Below the pieces are notes generated by a model. It worked only from the letters and a program-made list of their open reading frames with translations. It did no database searches and was not told the origin of the DNA. The position numbers and the translations under genes are program-made. Shown piece by piece: positions 1 to 7,039 of a stretch of DNA of 22,368 nt; the first letter of the stretch is position 1, and every line of letters starts with the position of its first letter. Location: the NCBI GenBank assembly GCA_027371625.1, contig DAHXMQ010000289.1, positions 1 to 22,368 of the forward strand, read 5' to 3'. Source of the DNA: Candidatus Methanoperedentaceae archaeon. GTDB taxonomy: Archaea > Halobacteriota > Methanosarcinia > Methanosarcinales > Methanoperedenaceae.

Positions 1-45
1 GACAAATAAGGTTTAATATACCCTTTAATCATTGAGTAAATTGAA
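1..45 (+). promoter_or_regulatory. Promoter of the zinc-ribbon gene
   Basis: An AT-rich TATA-like element at about 12-20 (TTTAATATA) lies roughly 26-30 bases before the ATG at 46. That is the spacing expected for an archaeal leaderless transcript. No Shine-Dalgarno sequence precedes the ATG, which agrees with leaderless initiation. The window starts here, so anything further upstream is not visible. Confidence 0.45.
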
Positions 46-354
46 ATGCCTGAATTGAAAAGCGACGAGTACATATTATCTGCCATAAACACGAAGAACG
101 AGGTTATAGATGTCGTGGTGTGCAAGTGCGGGCACTGCAATGAGGTCGTTCCCAAGGTCGGAAAATGCCCTGAGTGCAACACCGAGTACATCCACACCAA
201 TACGGTCGAGAACCCTGAAACGGGTTATATCCATTTCATCTATGAATGTTCCGGCTGCCCTCCGGTGAAAAGGAAAGCCCAGAAGATAATCAAGATAAAC
301 GATGGCAGCAATAACAAGAAGTCAAAGGACGAATTGATAAAGAGCTTCTTTTAA
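46..354 (+). CDS. Small zinc-ribbon protein of unknown function
   Basis: A 102-residue soluble protein. Its middle carries seven cysteines in ribbon-like spacing: C26, C28 and C31 (CKCGHC), C41 and C44 (CPEC), and C68 and C71 (CSGC). These suggest one treble-clef or zinc-ribbon site, perhaps with a second partial site. The last 25 residues are lysine-rich, which could contact nucleic acid, but that is inference. There is no signal peptide or membrane segment. The ATG at 46 lacks a Shine-Dalgarno sequence and follows a TATA-like box, so translation is probably leaderless. Its stop codon shares three bases with the stop of the convergent PIN-domain gene. I do not recognise the family. Base composition resembles the core genes more than the AT-rich pair beside it, so it probably marks the edge of the native chromosome. 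Confidence 0.75.
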   Translation: MPELKSDEYILSAINTKNEVIDVVVCKCGHCNEVVPKVGKCPECNTEYIHTNTVENPETGYIHFIYECSGCPPVKRKAQKIIKINDGSNNKKSKDELIKSFF

Positions 355-836
355 GTTTCGGTTACAAATTTAATCGCGTCCTTCGGGTGCAGTGCATCTA
401 CTCCATTCTGTTTTAGGTAGGCATGAACATTTACTGCATCTCTAAAATCCTTATCAAGCGTTACAATTATTGCCGAAAAACGATTTGCACATCTTGCAAT
501 ATAGATATCTTTACTTGGAATTTTTTCTTCATCAGGAAATTTTAAAGAGTTAGAAAAATCTCGTTTTATTTTTTCAGAAGTATGAAATATATCTTGAATC
601 AAGAGGTCAATTCCAGGCAATATATGTTCATTTTTATTATGGATTATTCTTTCCAATTTATTCGGGATATTATTTTCATAACGGCGATTATATTCTCTAT
701 CGAGGTATATTGTATGACAGTTCTTTAGCAAATATGTGAGAAATTTTGCTGAACTGAAGTCTTTGTTATCGTGTTCATCGACACCTCTTAAGGCACAATA
801 AAAAATATTTTCGTCAACAATAAATTTATACTTCAT
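351..836 (-). CDS. PIN-fold nuclease paired with an AAA ATPase
   Basis: A 161-residue protein with PIN-domain (VapC/FEN-like metal-dependent RNase) signatures. The N-terminal beta strand ends in an acidic residue (FIVDEN, D8). A second acidic position precedes a helix (SKDIYIA, D110). The motif before the last catalytic strand is typical (IIVTLDKDF, D128 and D130). E48 or E54 may be the remaining metal ligand. It is somewhat longer than a VapC toxin (about 130 residues) because of a charged insert at about 48-105. The ATG directly abuts the TAA of the upstream ATPase gene with no intergenic base, so the two are almost certainly co-transcribed and translationally coupled. No VapB-like antitoxin is adjacent. 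By inference it is the effector nuclease of an ATPase-nuclease module. The substrate (tRNA, mRNA or DNA) cannot be read from the sequence. Confidence 0.8.
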   Translation of the reverse strand: MKYKFIVDENIFYCALRGVDEHDNKDFSSAKFLTYLLKNCHTIYLDREYNRRYENNIPNKLERIIHNKNEHILPGIDLLIQDIFHTSEKIKRDFSNSLKFPDEEKIPSKDIYIARCANRFSAIIVTLDKDFRDAVNVHAYLKQNGVDALHPKDAIKFVTET

Positions 837-2171
837 TTATTTTGACTCGATTGCTTCAAGATAGTCTATAACGCTTCGAATATTTTGCTCGAAAAATCCA
901 GGTAATCCACCTGAAACCCTTCCATACTCATCGATATCCAACTTTTTTATCTCCGCAACTCCATTTTCATTTTTAAAGTAATAAATTACGATATCATCGT
1001 GCGAAATTTCCTTTTTTGCCAACGCATTAAGAAATCCAAATAAAATGTGTTCACTGTGTGTGGCAATTAAAAACTGCTTAGCTTCATTTTTAAAGATTTT
1101 AATAAATATAGAAGATATATCTGATTGAGCTTTAGGATGAAGATGAACCTCGGGTTCTTCTATAAGAAATGTATGCGAAAAAGGAGATAATGCAATAGGT
1201 AAAAACATAAAGAGTAGCTGATGAATTCCTAACCCTTCATTAATAAACGACGTCTCACCGTATGCATTTCTTGCCTTAATCTTCGCAGTCTTCCCAGGAA
1301 GAAGTTCAAAACTTATCTCAACACCTAATAGATTCTTGAACCATGACGAAAGTTGGCTTTCCAACTCTCTATTGTATGGAAGCAGGCTGTTGATAGCTAG
1401 TGACCTATCATATAAAAGCATGAAGTCTGTATCAGAAGGAGGAGTATCGGACAGCGGATACGATGTTTCTTCAAAGCCCCTTAGTCCGTAGATGGCGTGG
1501 AATGAACTAAAAAAGTCTTTTATAGAGTTAACTAATCCGTCAGTAAGCTCTTGCGCATTTGCCTGCGTGTCATATGGGATATCAGGTGGATATGAACCAC
1601 CAGTGCACCTAATTGGTTCACTTATTTCATTCTGTGCATCAAAGTTGAAGTCTATTCCATCGATTTTTAAAGAGATTGGATTTTTGTTTTTTTCTCTTCC
1701 CTCTCTCCAATCCCATTCCAAGTAATATTGCCCTCCTTTAATTCCGCCGCTGTGATAATTAAGAGTGTTATTCCGAAATTTCATTTCGTAACTAACTTGT
1801 ATATTCCCTATTCCTTTCTCCTTCAATGCCTGCTTTTTAGCCGGAAAATTTCCTTCGATTGAGATGCCAATAAATCTTTCATTTTTTCTAATTATATCCT
1901 CAAAAGTGCCGATGTCTATCAATTGGTTTGGATAGAGATAATATTCAATAGTGGATTTTTGAGGTTTAGGAGGAGTCAAAAAAGATTTACCACCTATAAA
2001 CCCTGTTTCCCCTTCACTGGATGTTTTCAAAGTCTGTTTTATAAGCTGAAGCGCCTGAAAAATGCTGGATTTCCCGCTATTATTTTGCCCTATAAATAAC
2101 GTAATGGGTTTAAATTCAAGAGAAGTATCTTTATGTAACTTGAAATTCTGGAGCTTTATTTTTTGCAGCAT
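837..2171 (-). CDS. DUF3696-type AAA/ABC-like ATPase (RecF/OLD-like)
   Basis: A 444-residue soluble ATPase of the AAA_15/AAA_21 group. The Walker A motif is at 28-35 (GQNNSGKS). A signature-like NEGLG is at 311-315. Walker B with its catalytic acidic pair is at 335-346 (FLIEEPEVHLHP), and the H-loop is at 370-375 (ATHSEH). The C-terminus ends in a short segment with an IDEYGRVSGGLPGFFEQ pattern typical of DUF3696. Residues 50-300 form the long variable insert seen in such proteins. There are no membrane segments, so it is not a transporter subunit. It starts about 40 bases after the mqnD stop on the same strand, but has its own TATA box at about 2190-2205. It is directly followed by the PIN gene. 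Related ATPases act as sensors in PARIS, OLD/Gabija and Septu defence systems; a defence role here is inferred from pairing and architecture. Confidence 0.88.
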   Translation of the reverse strand: MLQKIKLQNFKLHKDTSLEFKPITLFIGQNNSGKSSIFQALQLIKQTLKTSSEGETGFIGGKSFLTPPKPQKSTIEYYLYPNQLIDIGTFEDIIRKNERFIGISIEGNFPAKKQALKEKGIGNIQVSYEMKFRNNTLNYHSGGIKGGQYYLEWDWREGREKNKNPISLKIDGIDFNFDAQNEISEPIRCTGGSYPPDIPYDTQANAQELTDGLVNSIKDFFSSFHAIYGLRGFEETSYPLSDTPPSDTDFMLLYDRSLAINSLLPYNRELESQLSSWFKNLLGVEISFELLPGKTAKIKARNAYGETSFINEGLGIHQLLFMFLPIALSPFSHTFLIEEPEVHLHPKAQSDISSIFIKIFKNEAKQFLIATHSEHILFGFLNALAKKEISHDDIVIYYFKNENGVAEIKKLDIDEYGRVSGGLPGFFEQNIRSVIDYLEAIESK

Positions 2172-2189
2172 AGATGCTATTATTATTTT

Positions 2190-2205
2190 CTTTTATATTT
2201 ATAAA
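2190..2205 (-). promoter_or_regulatory. TATA box of the ATPase-PIN operon
   Basis: On the minus strand this stretch reads TTTATAAATATAAAAG. Its centre is about 26 bases before the ATPase ATG, the spacing of a leaderless archaeal promoter. It lies in the 40-base gap after mqnD, so the pair can be expressed independently of the menaquinone genes. Confidence 0.5.
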
Positions 2206-2211
2206 CTCGCA

Positions 2212-3033
2212 TCAATCAATGAAAACAGGCTTATCACAGTGCGGAATCAAATTTAATTCCTCCGCAGTTTCCAACAGTTTTTCGATTGCAACAATCCCAT
2301 CGCCAATATCCAGCGTATAATCGTTCACATAAAGCTGGATGTGCTGCTCAATCACCTCGTCGTCCAGTTCCTGAGCATTGCTCCTGATATATTCCTTCGT
2401 CTGCCCCCTATTTCGAAACGCATATTCGACGCTCTTTTTAACGAGATCATCTATTTTTCTTATCATACCCGCGCCAAGTTCCCTTCTCGCAAGAATCCCG
2501 CCGAGGGGTATCGGCAAGCCCGTTTCCTCCTCCCACCATTCTCCGAGGTCAACGAGCTTTACAAGATTGTAATTTTGATAAGTGAATCTCCCTTCGTGGA
2601 TAACCAGACCTGCATCCACAGTTCCAAGGCTTACTGCATTCATAATGCGGTCAAAAGGCATTTCAACAATTTTTATACATGGTTCAAACAGTTGCAGAAG
2701 GAGATAGGCTGTGGTCATCTTTCCCGGGATTGCGATGCTTGAATGGACAAGTTCTGAAAGTTTTATCGGTTTTTTAGCGACTATAAGAGGTCCGCATCCC
2801 CTTCCCAAGGCGCTGCCGCTGTGGAGAAGACCGTAATTCTCCCTCAGAAAGCCGAAGGCATAGAAAGACGCTTTTGTGATATCCAGTTCCTTATTCAAAG
2901 CCCGTTCATTCAATCCCTCCACGTCCATTAATATCTCGGAGAATTCCAACTCCGTCTTAAGCTTTTCATGCGCTAAGGCATAGAAAATAAACGTGTCGTT
3001 GGGGCATGGGGAATAGCCTATGGAAAGTGTCAT
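2212..3033 (-). CDS. mqnD: 1,4-dihydroxy-6-naphthoate synthase (menaquinone, futalosine pathway)
   Basis: A 273-residue enzyme of the MqnA/MqnD periplasmic-binding-like fold family. It converts cyclic dehypoxanthinyl futalosine to 1,4-dihydroxy-6-naphthoate in menaquinone synthesis. The N-terminal SPCPNDTFIFYAL (8-20) is diagnostic for MqnD. Further family features are the TKASFYAF strand (53-60), the GCGPLIVAKK segment (79-88) and IHEGRFTYQ, whose histidine (H146) matches the proposed catalytic histidine of the family. Length is normal and no signal peptide is present, so it is cytosolic. The start codon overlaps the mqnB stop by four bases (ATGA), showing an mqnB-mqnD operon. Sibling MqnA and MqnC are not in this window. 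Identification is strong; MqnA would be the only realistic alternative, and the N-terminal motif argues against it. Confidence 0.93.
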   Translation of the reverse strand: MTLSIGYSPCPNDTFIFYALAHEKLKTELEFSEILMDVEGLNERALNKELDITKASFYAFGFLRENYGLLHSGSALGRGCGPLIVAKKPIKLSELVHSSIAIPGKMTTAYLLLQLFEPCIKIVEMPFDRIMNAVSLGTVDAGLVIHEGRFTYQNYNLVKLVDLGEWWEEETGLPIPLGGILARRELGAGMIRKIDDLVKKSVEYAFRNRGQTKEYIRSNAQELDDEVIEQHIQLYVNDYTLDIGDGIVAIEKLLETAEELNLIPHCDKPVFID

Positions 3034-3731
3034 AATCTTTTAACGAGTTCGCTCACTACCTTGTTTGCATGCGAGGCTGCAAGAGGTATGTTCCAATTCT
3101 TAGTATCCCTTTCCTCGATTATATTGCTTATGCCGCGAATCTCGACCATAGGGATTCCATAAAGCGCACAGATATGAGCAACAGCAGCGCCTTCCATGTT
3201 CTCGCATATACCATTGAAGCGGTTTTTCAATATTTCCCCGCTCTCCCTTGTTCCTGAGACCTGTGATACTGTTACAAAATTGCCAGAGGTTACGTTAAAA
3301 CCGAGGTCGGCTGAAACCTTTACTGCAAGCTTTGATAGCTCCAAATCCAGTGGAAAGGTATTGTAATATTCCTTCCCATTTTTCAACAGTGGGTTTATGG
3401 CTTCCATCGAATTCCATCCCTCCTTTGTTAAAACTCCTTCCTCGCCGTAGTTCTCACTCTGGGCAATAGCAACATCACCGGGTTTGGCATGAGTATTATA
3501 AGCTCCACCGATTCCGAACAGTACCAGCAAATCAATATCGTAATTTTCAAGCAAAAGTGTCGTGGAGTGGGCGGCATTGACTTTGGCAATACCGCAGTGA
3601 GTGAATATAATGGATTTCCCGTGCAATTCCCCCCCGGAAATAATTTTTAAATCATCGTGCGGCATGGGCTTGATTTCGCGCCTCAGTTCCTTTGACTCCA
3701 ATGGTGTCGGCACAATGAGTGCAAGATTCAT
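3030..3731 (-). CDS. mqnB: Futalosine hydrolase
   Basis: A 233-residue PNP/UDP phosphorylase-fold nucleosidase. Its expected reaction removes hypoxanthine from futalosine to give dehypoxanthine futalosine, upstream of MqnC and MqnD. Visible family features are the N-terminal VPTPLESKELRR, the FGIGGAYN glycine-rich strand (72-79), a GDVAIAQSENYGEEG segment (85-99) and the active-site region CENMEGAAVAHIC (176-188) with EIRGISN (197-203). Length and layout fit the family. Sequence alone could suggest a 5'-methylthioadenosine/S-adenosylhomocysteine nucleosidase, but the four-base overlap with mqnD makes futalosine the likely substrate. It is the first gene of the operon, with a TATA element about 30 bases before the start. 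Confidence 0.9.
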   Translation of the reverse strand: MNLALIVPTPLESKELRREIKPMPHDDLKIISGGELHGKSIIFTHCGIAKVNAAHSTTLLLENYDIDLLVLFGIGGAYNTHAKPGDVAIAQSENYGEEGVLTKEGWNSMEAINPLLKNGKEYYNTFPLDLELSKLAVKVSADLGFNVTSGNFVTVSQVSGTRESGEILKNRFNGICENMEGAAVAHICALYGIPMVEIRGISNIIEERDTKNWNIPLAASHANKVVSELVKRL

Positions 3732-3762
3732 GCTCTCTAATAATTACCTGATGAAATAAAGC

Positions 3763-3772
3763 TTTTATATAA
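3763..3772. promoter_or_regulatory. Shared TATA region between divergent genes
   Basis: The near-palindromic stretch GCTTTTATATAAGC (3761-3774) gives a TATA box on both strands. It is about 33 bases before the mqnB ATG on the minus strand and about 25 bases before the ATG at 3792 on the plus strand. One core element may therefore serve two divergent units, with the plus-strand transcript close to leaderless. Transcription start sites are inferred from spacing only. Confidence 0.45.
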
Positions 3773-3791
3773 GCATGCGGGCATAACTGGT

Positions 3792-4134
3792 ATGATGGCA
3801 CGAAAGCTGAATAAAGAGGACTTGAATCTTCTAAGAAAGCTTGCGCCTGAGCTTGCTGACCCCACATGTGCACACGCAGGATGGGAATTCAGGTCAGTGC
3901 TTCCCCCCTGTGAGCCAGCATGTCAGTGCTTCACAGGAGGATTTCAGGGAGCGCCTCATGAAACTTTCGGATGATGAATTGAACTATCTTATCAACCTGA
4001 TTTTGGAGGGAATGGAGAGCCTTCATTGCGTTAGAAAAGAACATGCAGATGTTTTAGTCGAAGTGGTAGGTATCCGTCTCTCAACAGTGAAAGCCACGGA
4101 ATTGCTTGAACTTTACAAATTTGTTGGTGACTGA
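3792..4134 (+). pseudogene. Small gene split by a one-base frameshift at a C6 run
   Basis: Two overlapping frames together encode one plausible protein. The first frame starts at ATG 3792 (MMARKLNKEDLNLLRKLAPE...) but after about 39 residues becomes cysteine- and proline-rich low-quality sequence ending near 3974. The second frame gives a well-behaved C-terminal half (EDFRERLMKLSDDELNYLIN... to LYKFVGD) stopping at 4132-4134, but has no good start. The frames join cleanly at six cytosines, 3903-3908. With five, the reading continues RSVLPPVSQHVSASQEDF and gives 113 residues. The span of 343 bases is one more than a multiple of three. It lies directly upstream of methanogenesis marker 8 (one base between stop and ATG), so it is probably the first gene of that operon. 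Function is unknown. The cause could be a true mutation, a sequencing error or programmed slippage. Confidence 0.7.
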
Positions 4135-4135
4135 A

Positions 4136-4981
4136 ATGCCGCATGTGATGGAACTCTTCGGGAAAACCCGTGTTGTCGTGAAGGACGGGAAGGTTGTGGA
4201 GGTCGGGGAGCCGATTGCAGACTGGTGCCCTGTTTTCAGCAAAGTAGCGGACATTTCAAGGCTTACACCCGAGGAGGCAAAAAAGAATATGGAATACAGG
4301 ATACGAGAGCTTGGGATGTTCACCCCGAAAAGGAGGTTTGATTACGGGATTTTTGTTAATTTCGGTGCAAGCGAGATAATGATGACTGGTTTGAGGCACA
4401 GTGTGATCGATTCGACTGTTACGGTATGCGACGGCGCTGGCACCGTGATTACAAGCGACCCCGGACTTGTCCAGGGGATGGGAGCCCTGATGTCGGGGCT
4501 TATCGAGACAGAGCCGATACCTGAGATAATCGAAGGCATTGAATCAAGAGGTGGAGTGGTTCTTGATAAGGCAAGCGCGGGGATTGACCAGGTTGCAGGT
4601 GCCAGAGCTGCATGCGAACTTGGGTATAAGAATATCGCTGTCAGCGTTACATGGCTTCGAGAAGCAAGGGAACTCCGGAAGATAGAGAAGGAATACAATG
4701 TCAGTTTAATCCTGATAGGAGCACATCTCACAGGAATAAGAGGTAAAGATGTTGAGCTCCTCGGAAAACTGGATATCATCACAGGATGTGCCTCAAGGAT
4801 TATACGGGAAGCGGTGAAACCGATTCTCCAGGCAGGCACATCCGTTCCCATGTTTGCCATGACGCAGAAGGGAAAAGAGCTTATTCTGGAGCGGGCAAAG
4901 GAAGTCGATTCGCCCATTCTCGTAAGCACAGAGAAGCTTCCTGTGCTGCCTTTGCAAAAGCAGCCAAGACCTCTTGGATAG
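4136..4981 (+). CDS. Methanogenesis marker protein 8 (DUF2099)
   Basis: A 281-residue cytosolic protein matching the methanogenesis marker 8 family, found in methanogens and methane-oxidising archaea with methyl-coenzyme M reductase. Recognisable blocks include GKTRVVVKDGKVVEVGEP with the following ADWCPVF, MFTPKRRFDYGIFVNFGASEIMM, VCDGAGTVITSDPGLVQGMGALMSGL, and the C-terminal IITGCASRIIREAV and VPMFAMTQKGKELIL. The biochemical role is not established; proposed links to MCR assembly or cofactor modification are hypotheses from co-occurrence. I chose the ATG at 4136, one base after the stop of the preceding frameshifted gene, over an upstream in-frame codon at 4106 that lies inside that gene. 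The tight spacing suggests translational coupling. Confidence 0.9.
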   Translation: MPHVMELFGKTRVVVKDGKVVEVGEPIADWCPVFSKVADISRLTPEEAKKNMEYRIRELGMFTPKRRFDYGIFVNFGASEIMMTGLRHSVIDSTVTVCDGAGTVITSDPGLVQGMGALMSGLIETEPIPEIIEGIESRGGVVLDKASAGIDQVAGARAACELGYKNIAVSVTWLREARELRKIEKEYNVSLILIGAHLTGIRGKDVELLGKLDIITGCASRIIREAVKPILQAGTSVPMFAMTQKGKELILERAKEVDSPILVSTEKLPVLPLQKQPRPLG

Positions 4982-4999
4982 GGAGGAATTCACCTGAAA

Positions 5000-6091
5000 T
5001 TGCCGGAAACGCCTGATATAGCACTCTCAGTAAGTTTGTTTGTAATATTCATTATCGTATTGCTTGGACCATTTTTGGTCAGAAAAATCGAACACAATCT
5101 CGAGGCGTTTCTTTTTTCTATGGGTTTAGTTGCCGTTACTCTCGATACAATATTATTGGAAGTATCATCCAATGCCCCCGGTGAAATTCTACCGAACTGG
5201 AATTTCGGACTGGTTGAGAAGGCAATCCTCGATCCACTCGAAATCACAATAGCTGTTTTGGTTGCAGGTCTGGTTTTTCATTACGGACGCAGCAGGCTTA
5301 AAGACTTAACAGATTGGATACTTGATAGAGTCCAACTCAAGGTGTTTGTATTTTTGGTGGTTGTTATACTGGGATTGGTATCAAGCGTCATAACTGCCAT
5401 AATAGCAGCCTTGCTTCTCGTAGAAATCGTAAGCACCTTGAAGCTAAACCGCAAAACACAGGTAAACCTTGTAATAATTGCCTGTTTTGCCATTGGTCTT
5501 GGGGCTGCACTTACACCAGTTGGCGAGCCTTTATCCACCATTGTAATAAAAACCAAACTGCAGGAGGATTTCTGGTATCTTTTTTATCAGATCGGGAGAT
5601 ACATAATTCCTGGCATAATCGGTCTTGGAATTGCCAGCATGTTTTTCGTTGGGAAAAAGCAAAAAGCAGAGGTCGTAACCCCTGAAGAGGAAAGTGAAAC
5701 ATTAAAAGATGTCGGTATTCGGGCGTTCAAGGTATATGTTTTTGTCATGGCGCTTGTCTTCCTGGGAATCGGTTTTATACCGATTGCCGAGTGGTACATC
5801 AAATCACTTGTGCCACAGATGCTATATTGGGTAAACAGCGTTTCTGCCGTACTGGATAATGCCACGCTTGCCTCTGCCGAGATTACAAAGGACATGGTTA
5901 CATTACAAATTAACAGCGCACTTATGGGATTACTGATTGCAGGCGGGATGTTGATTCCGGGGAACATTCCAAATATCATCGCGGCGAACAAGCTGCGCAT
6001 AACGAGCAAGGAATGGGCAAAGCTGGGCGTCCCGCTTGGGGCATTGATACTGGTTGTGTACTTTGTAATCCTGTTTGCGGTGAAAATTTGA
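5000..6091 (+). CDS. DUF1646 polytopic membrane protein, putative cation transporter
   Basis: A protein of about 363 residues with roughly ten hydrophobic helices, resembling the DUF1646 family, which is distantly related to NhaD/ArsB-type ion transporters. Two half-repeats can be traced. One carries GLGAALTPVGEPLSTIVI (about 165-183), the other GGMLIPGNIPNIIAANKLRI (about 315-334). These proline-glycine hairpins are like those lining the substrate path in the ion-transporter superfamily. A hydrophilic linker at about 218-238 (EEESETLKD) separates the halves. The start is uncertain. TTG at 5000 is the best codon in range, with GGAGG at 4982-4986; CTG at 4994 has better spacing. It follows marker 8 by 18 bases and precedes the stress-protein gene by about 40. 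Substrate is unknown; sodium or another cation is inference. Confidence 0.8.
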   Translation: MPETPDIALSVSLFVIFIIVLLGPFLVRKIEHNLEAFLFSMGLVAVTLDTILLEVSSNAPGEILPNWNFGLVEKAILDPLEITIAVLVAGLVFHYGRSRLKDLTDWILDRVQLKVFVFLVVVILGLVSSVITAIIAALLLVEIVSTLKLNRKTQVNLVIIACFAIGLGAALTPVGEPLSTIVIKTKLQEDFWYLFYQIGRYIIPGIIGLGIASMFFVGKKQKAEVVTPEEESETLKDVGIRAFKVYVFVMALVFLGIGFIPIAEWYIKSLVPQMLYWVNSVSAVLDNATLASAEITKDMVTLQINSALMGLLIAGGMLIPGNIPNIIAANKLRITSKEWAKLGVPLGALILVVYFVILFAVKI

Positions 6092-6132
6092 AAATCAGTA
6101 AATTGAAGTATTTAAAAAATAAAAAGGATATT

Positions 6133-6993
6133 ATGTTTGAAAAGGTATTGTTTGCGACTGATCTTTCGGCATATGCGGAGAAAACCTTTGAATGCATTGG
6201 TGAGATCCCCTGGGTAAGAGAAGTTGTACTATTGCATGTGGTTGATGCAACATACCCTTCAAAGCATGGGTGGGTTCATGGACCGCATATCGAGGATGCA
6301 AGGATGCATCTTGAGGAGCATAAAGTCCATCTTGAAAATCTCGGATTGAAGGTAAAAACTAAAGTGGATGTGATAACCGAAGGTAATATTTCACATTCCA
6401 TTCTGAAAACTGCGGATGAGGAGAATGTCTCCTTAATCTTGATGAATGCCCACGGGAAAAGCCTGATAAAAGGCTTGCTTCTTGGAAGCATTGCCCTTGA
6501 CGTATTGCGCCATGCAAAGAAGGATGTCCTGCTCATGCGTTATAAATTAGTCGATGGCTTTGATGGAGAAAAACTTCAAAAATTCTGTGAGAGGATTTTC
6601 TCAAAAGTGGTTTATCCTACCGATTTCTCAGAACCTGCTGAGAAGGCACTATCATTGTTAAGAAAATTGAATAGTATAAAAGAGATAGAGCTTGTGCATG
6701 TGGTAACCAGAGGAGAGATAGAAGAAGAAATAGAAGCCAATGTCCAGGAAGCGAAGAAAAAGCTTGATGACATAAAGGATGAACTTAACAGAGCTGGCTT
6801 TACAGTAAACGAGCATGTCCGTGTGGGAAACCCTGCTGAGGAGATTTGCTCTGTAGCAAGGGATGAAGATGCGTCGTTGATAGTTATGAGTTCTCACGGG
6901 AAAGGCTGGATTAAGGAATTATTGCTGGGTGATACGGCTTATGATGTGGTCAAGAATTCACAAAGACCGGTTCTGGTCGTGAGAGCCATATAA
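6133..6993 (+). CDS. Tandem universal stress protein (two UspA domains)
   Basis: A 286-residue cytosolic protein with two UspA domains, about 1-137 and 157-286. Each starts with a beta strand and conserved aspartate (VLFATDLS; VVYPTDFS) and ends with a nucleotide-binding loop (NAHGKSLIKGLLLGS; SSHGKGWIKELLLGD) followed by a DVL/PVLVV strand. The loops resemble the ATP-binding type, though in the second the final serine is replaced by aspartate (LLLGDTA), which may weaken phosphate binding. I chose the ATG at 6133 because the upstream extension to 6013 overlaps the DUF1646 gene and gives non-family sequence. It sits between two ion transporters, and USPs are often genetically linked to antiporters and channels, so a regulatory role for the neighbours is plausible but unproven. 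Confidence 0.9.
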   Translation: MFEKVLFATDLSAYAEKTFECIGEIPWVREVVLLHVVDATYPSKHGWVHGPHIEDARMHLEEHKVHLENLGLKVKTKVDVITEGNISHSILKTADEENVSLILMNAHGKSLIKGLLLGSIALDVLRHAKKDVLLMRYKLVDGFDGEKLQKFCERIFSKVVYPTDFSEPAEKALSLLRKLNSIKEIELVHVVTRGEIEEEIEANVQEAKKKLDDIKDELNRAGFTVNEHVRVGNPAEEICSVARDEDASLIVMSSHGKGWIKELLLGDTAYDVVKNSQRPVLVVRAI

Positions 6994-7039
6994 ACAAACT
7001 TAGATAGATTCATATCCATCCAAAGAAAGAAAAGTATGT

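Noticed and set aside
351..836. PIN protein as the toxin of an ordinary VapBC pair
   Set aside because: No small DNA-binding antitoxin gene is adjacent; the coupled partner is a 444-residue ATPase.
837..2171. ATPase as an ABC transporter subunit
   Set aside because: There is no permease nearby. The RecF/SMC-like layout, with a long insert between Walker A and B and a DUF3696 tail, does not match transport ATPases.
4342..4929. A 195-codon minus-strand frame opposite marker 8
   Set aside because: It is a shadow of the marker 8 gene; no domain, and no ribosome-binding site was seen.
6013..6132. Extended N-terminus of the universal stress protein
   Set aside because: The extra 40 residues overlap the DUF1646 gene in another frame and do not resemble UspA, whose fold starts exactly at the ATG at 6133.
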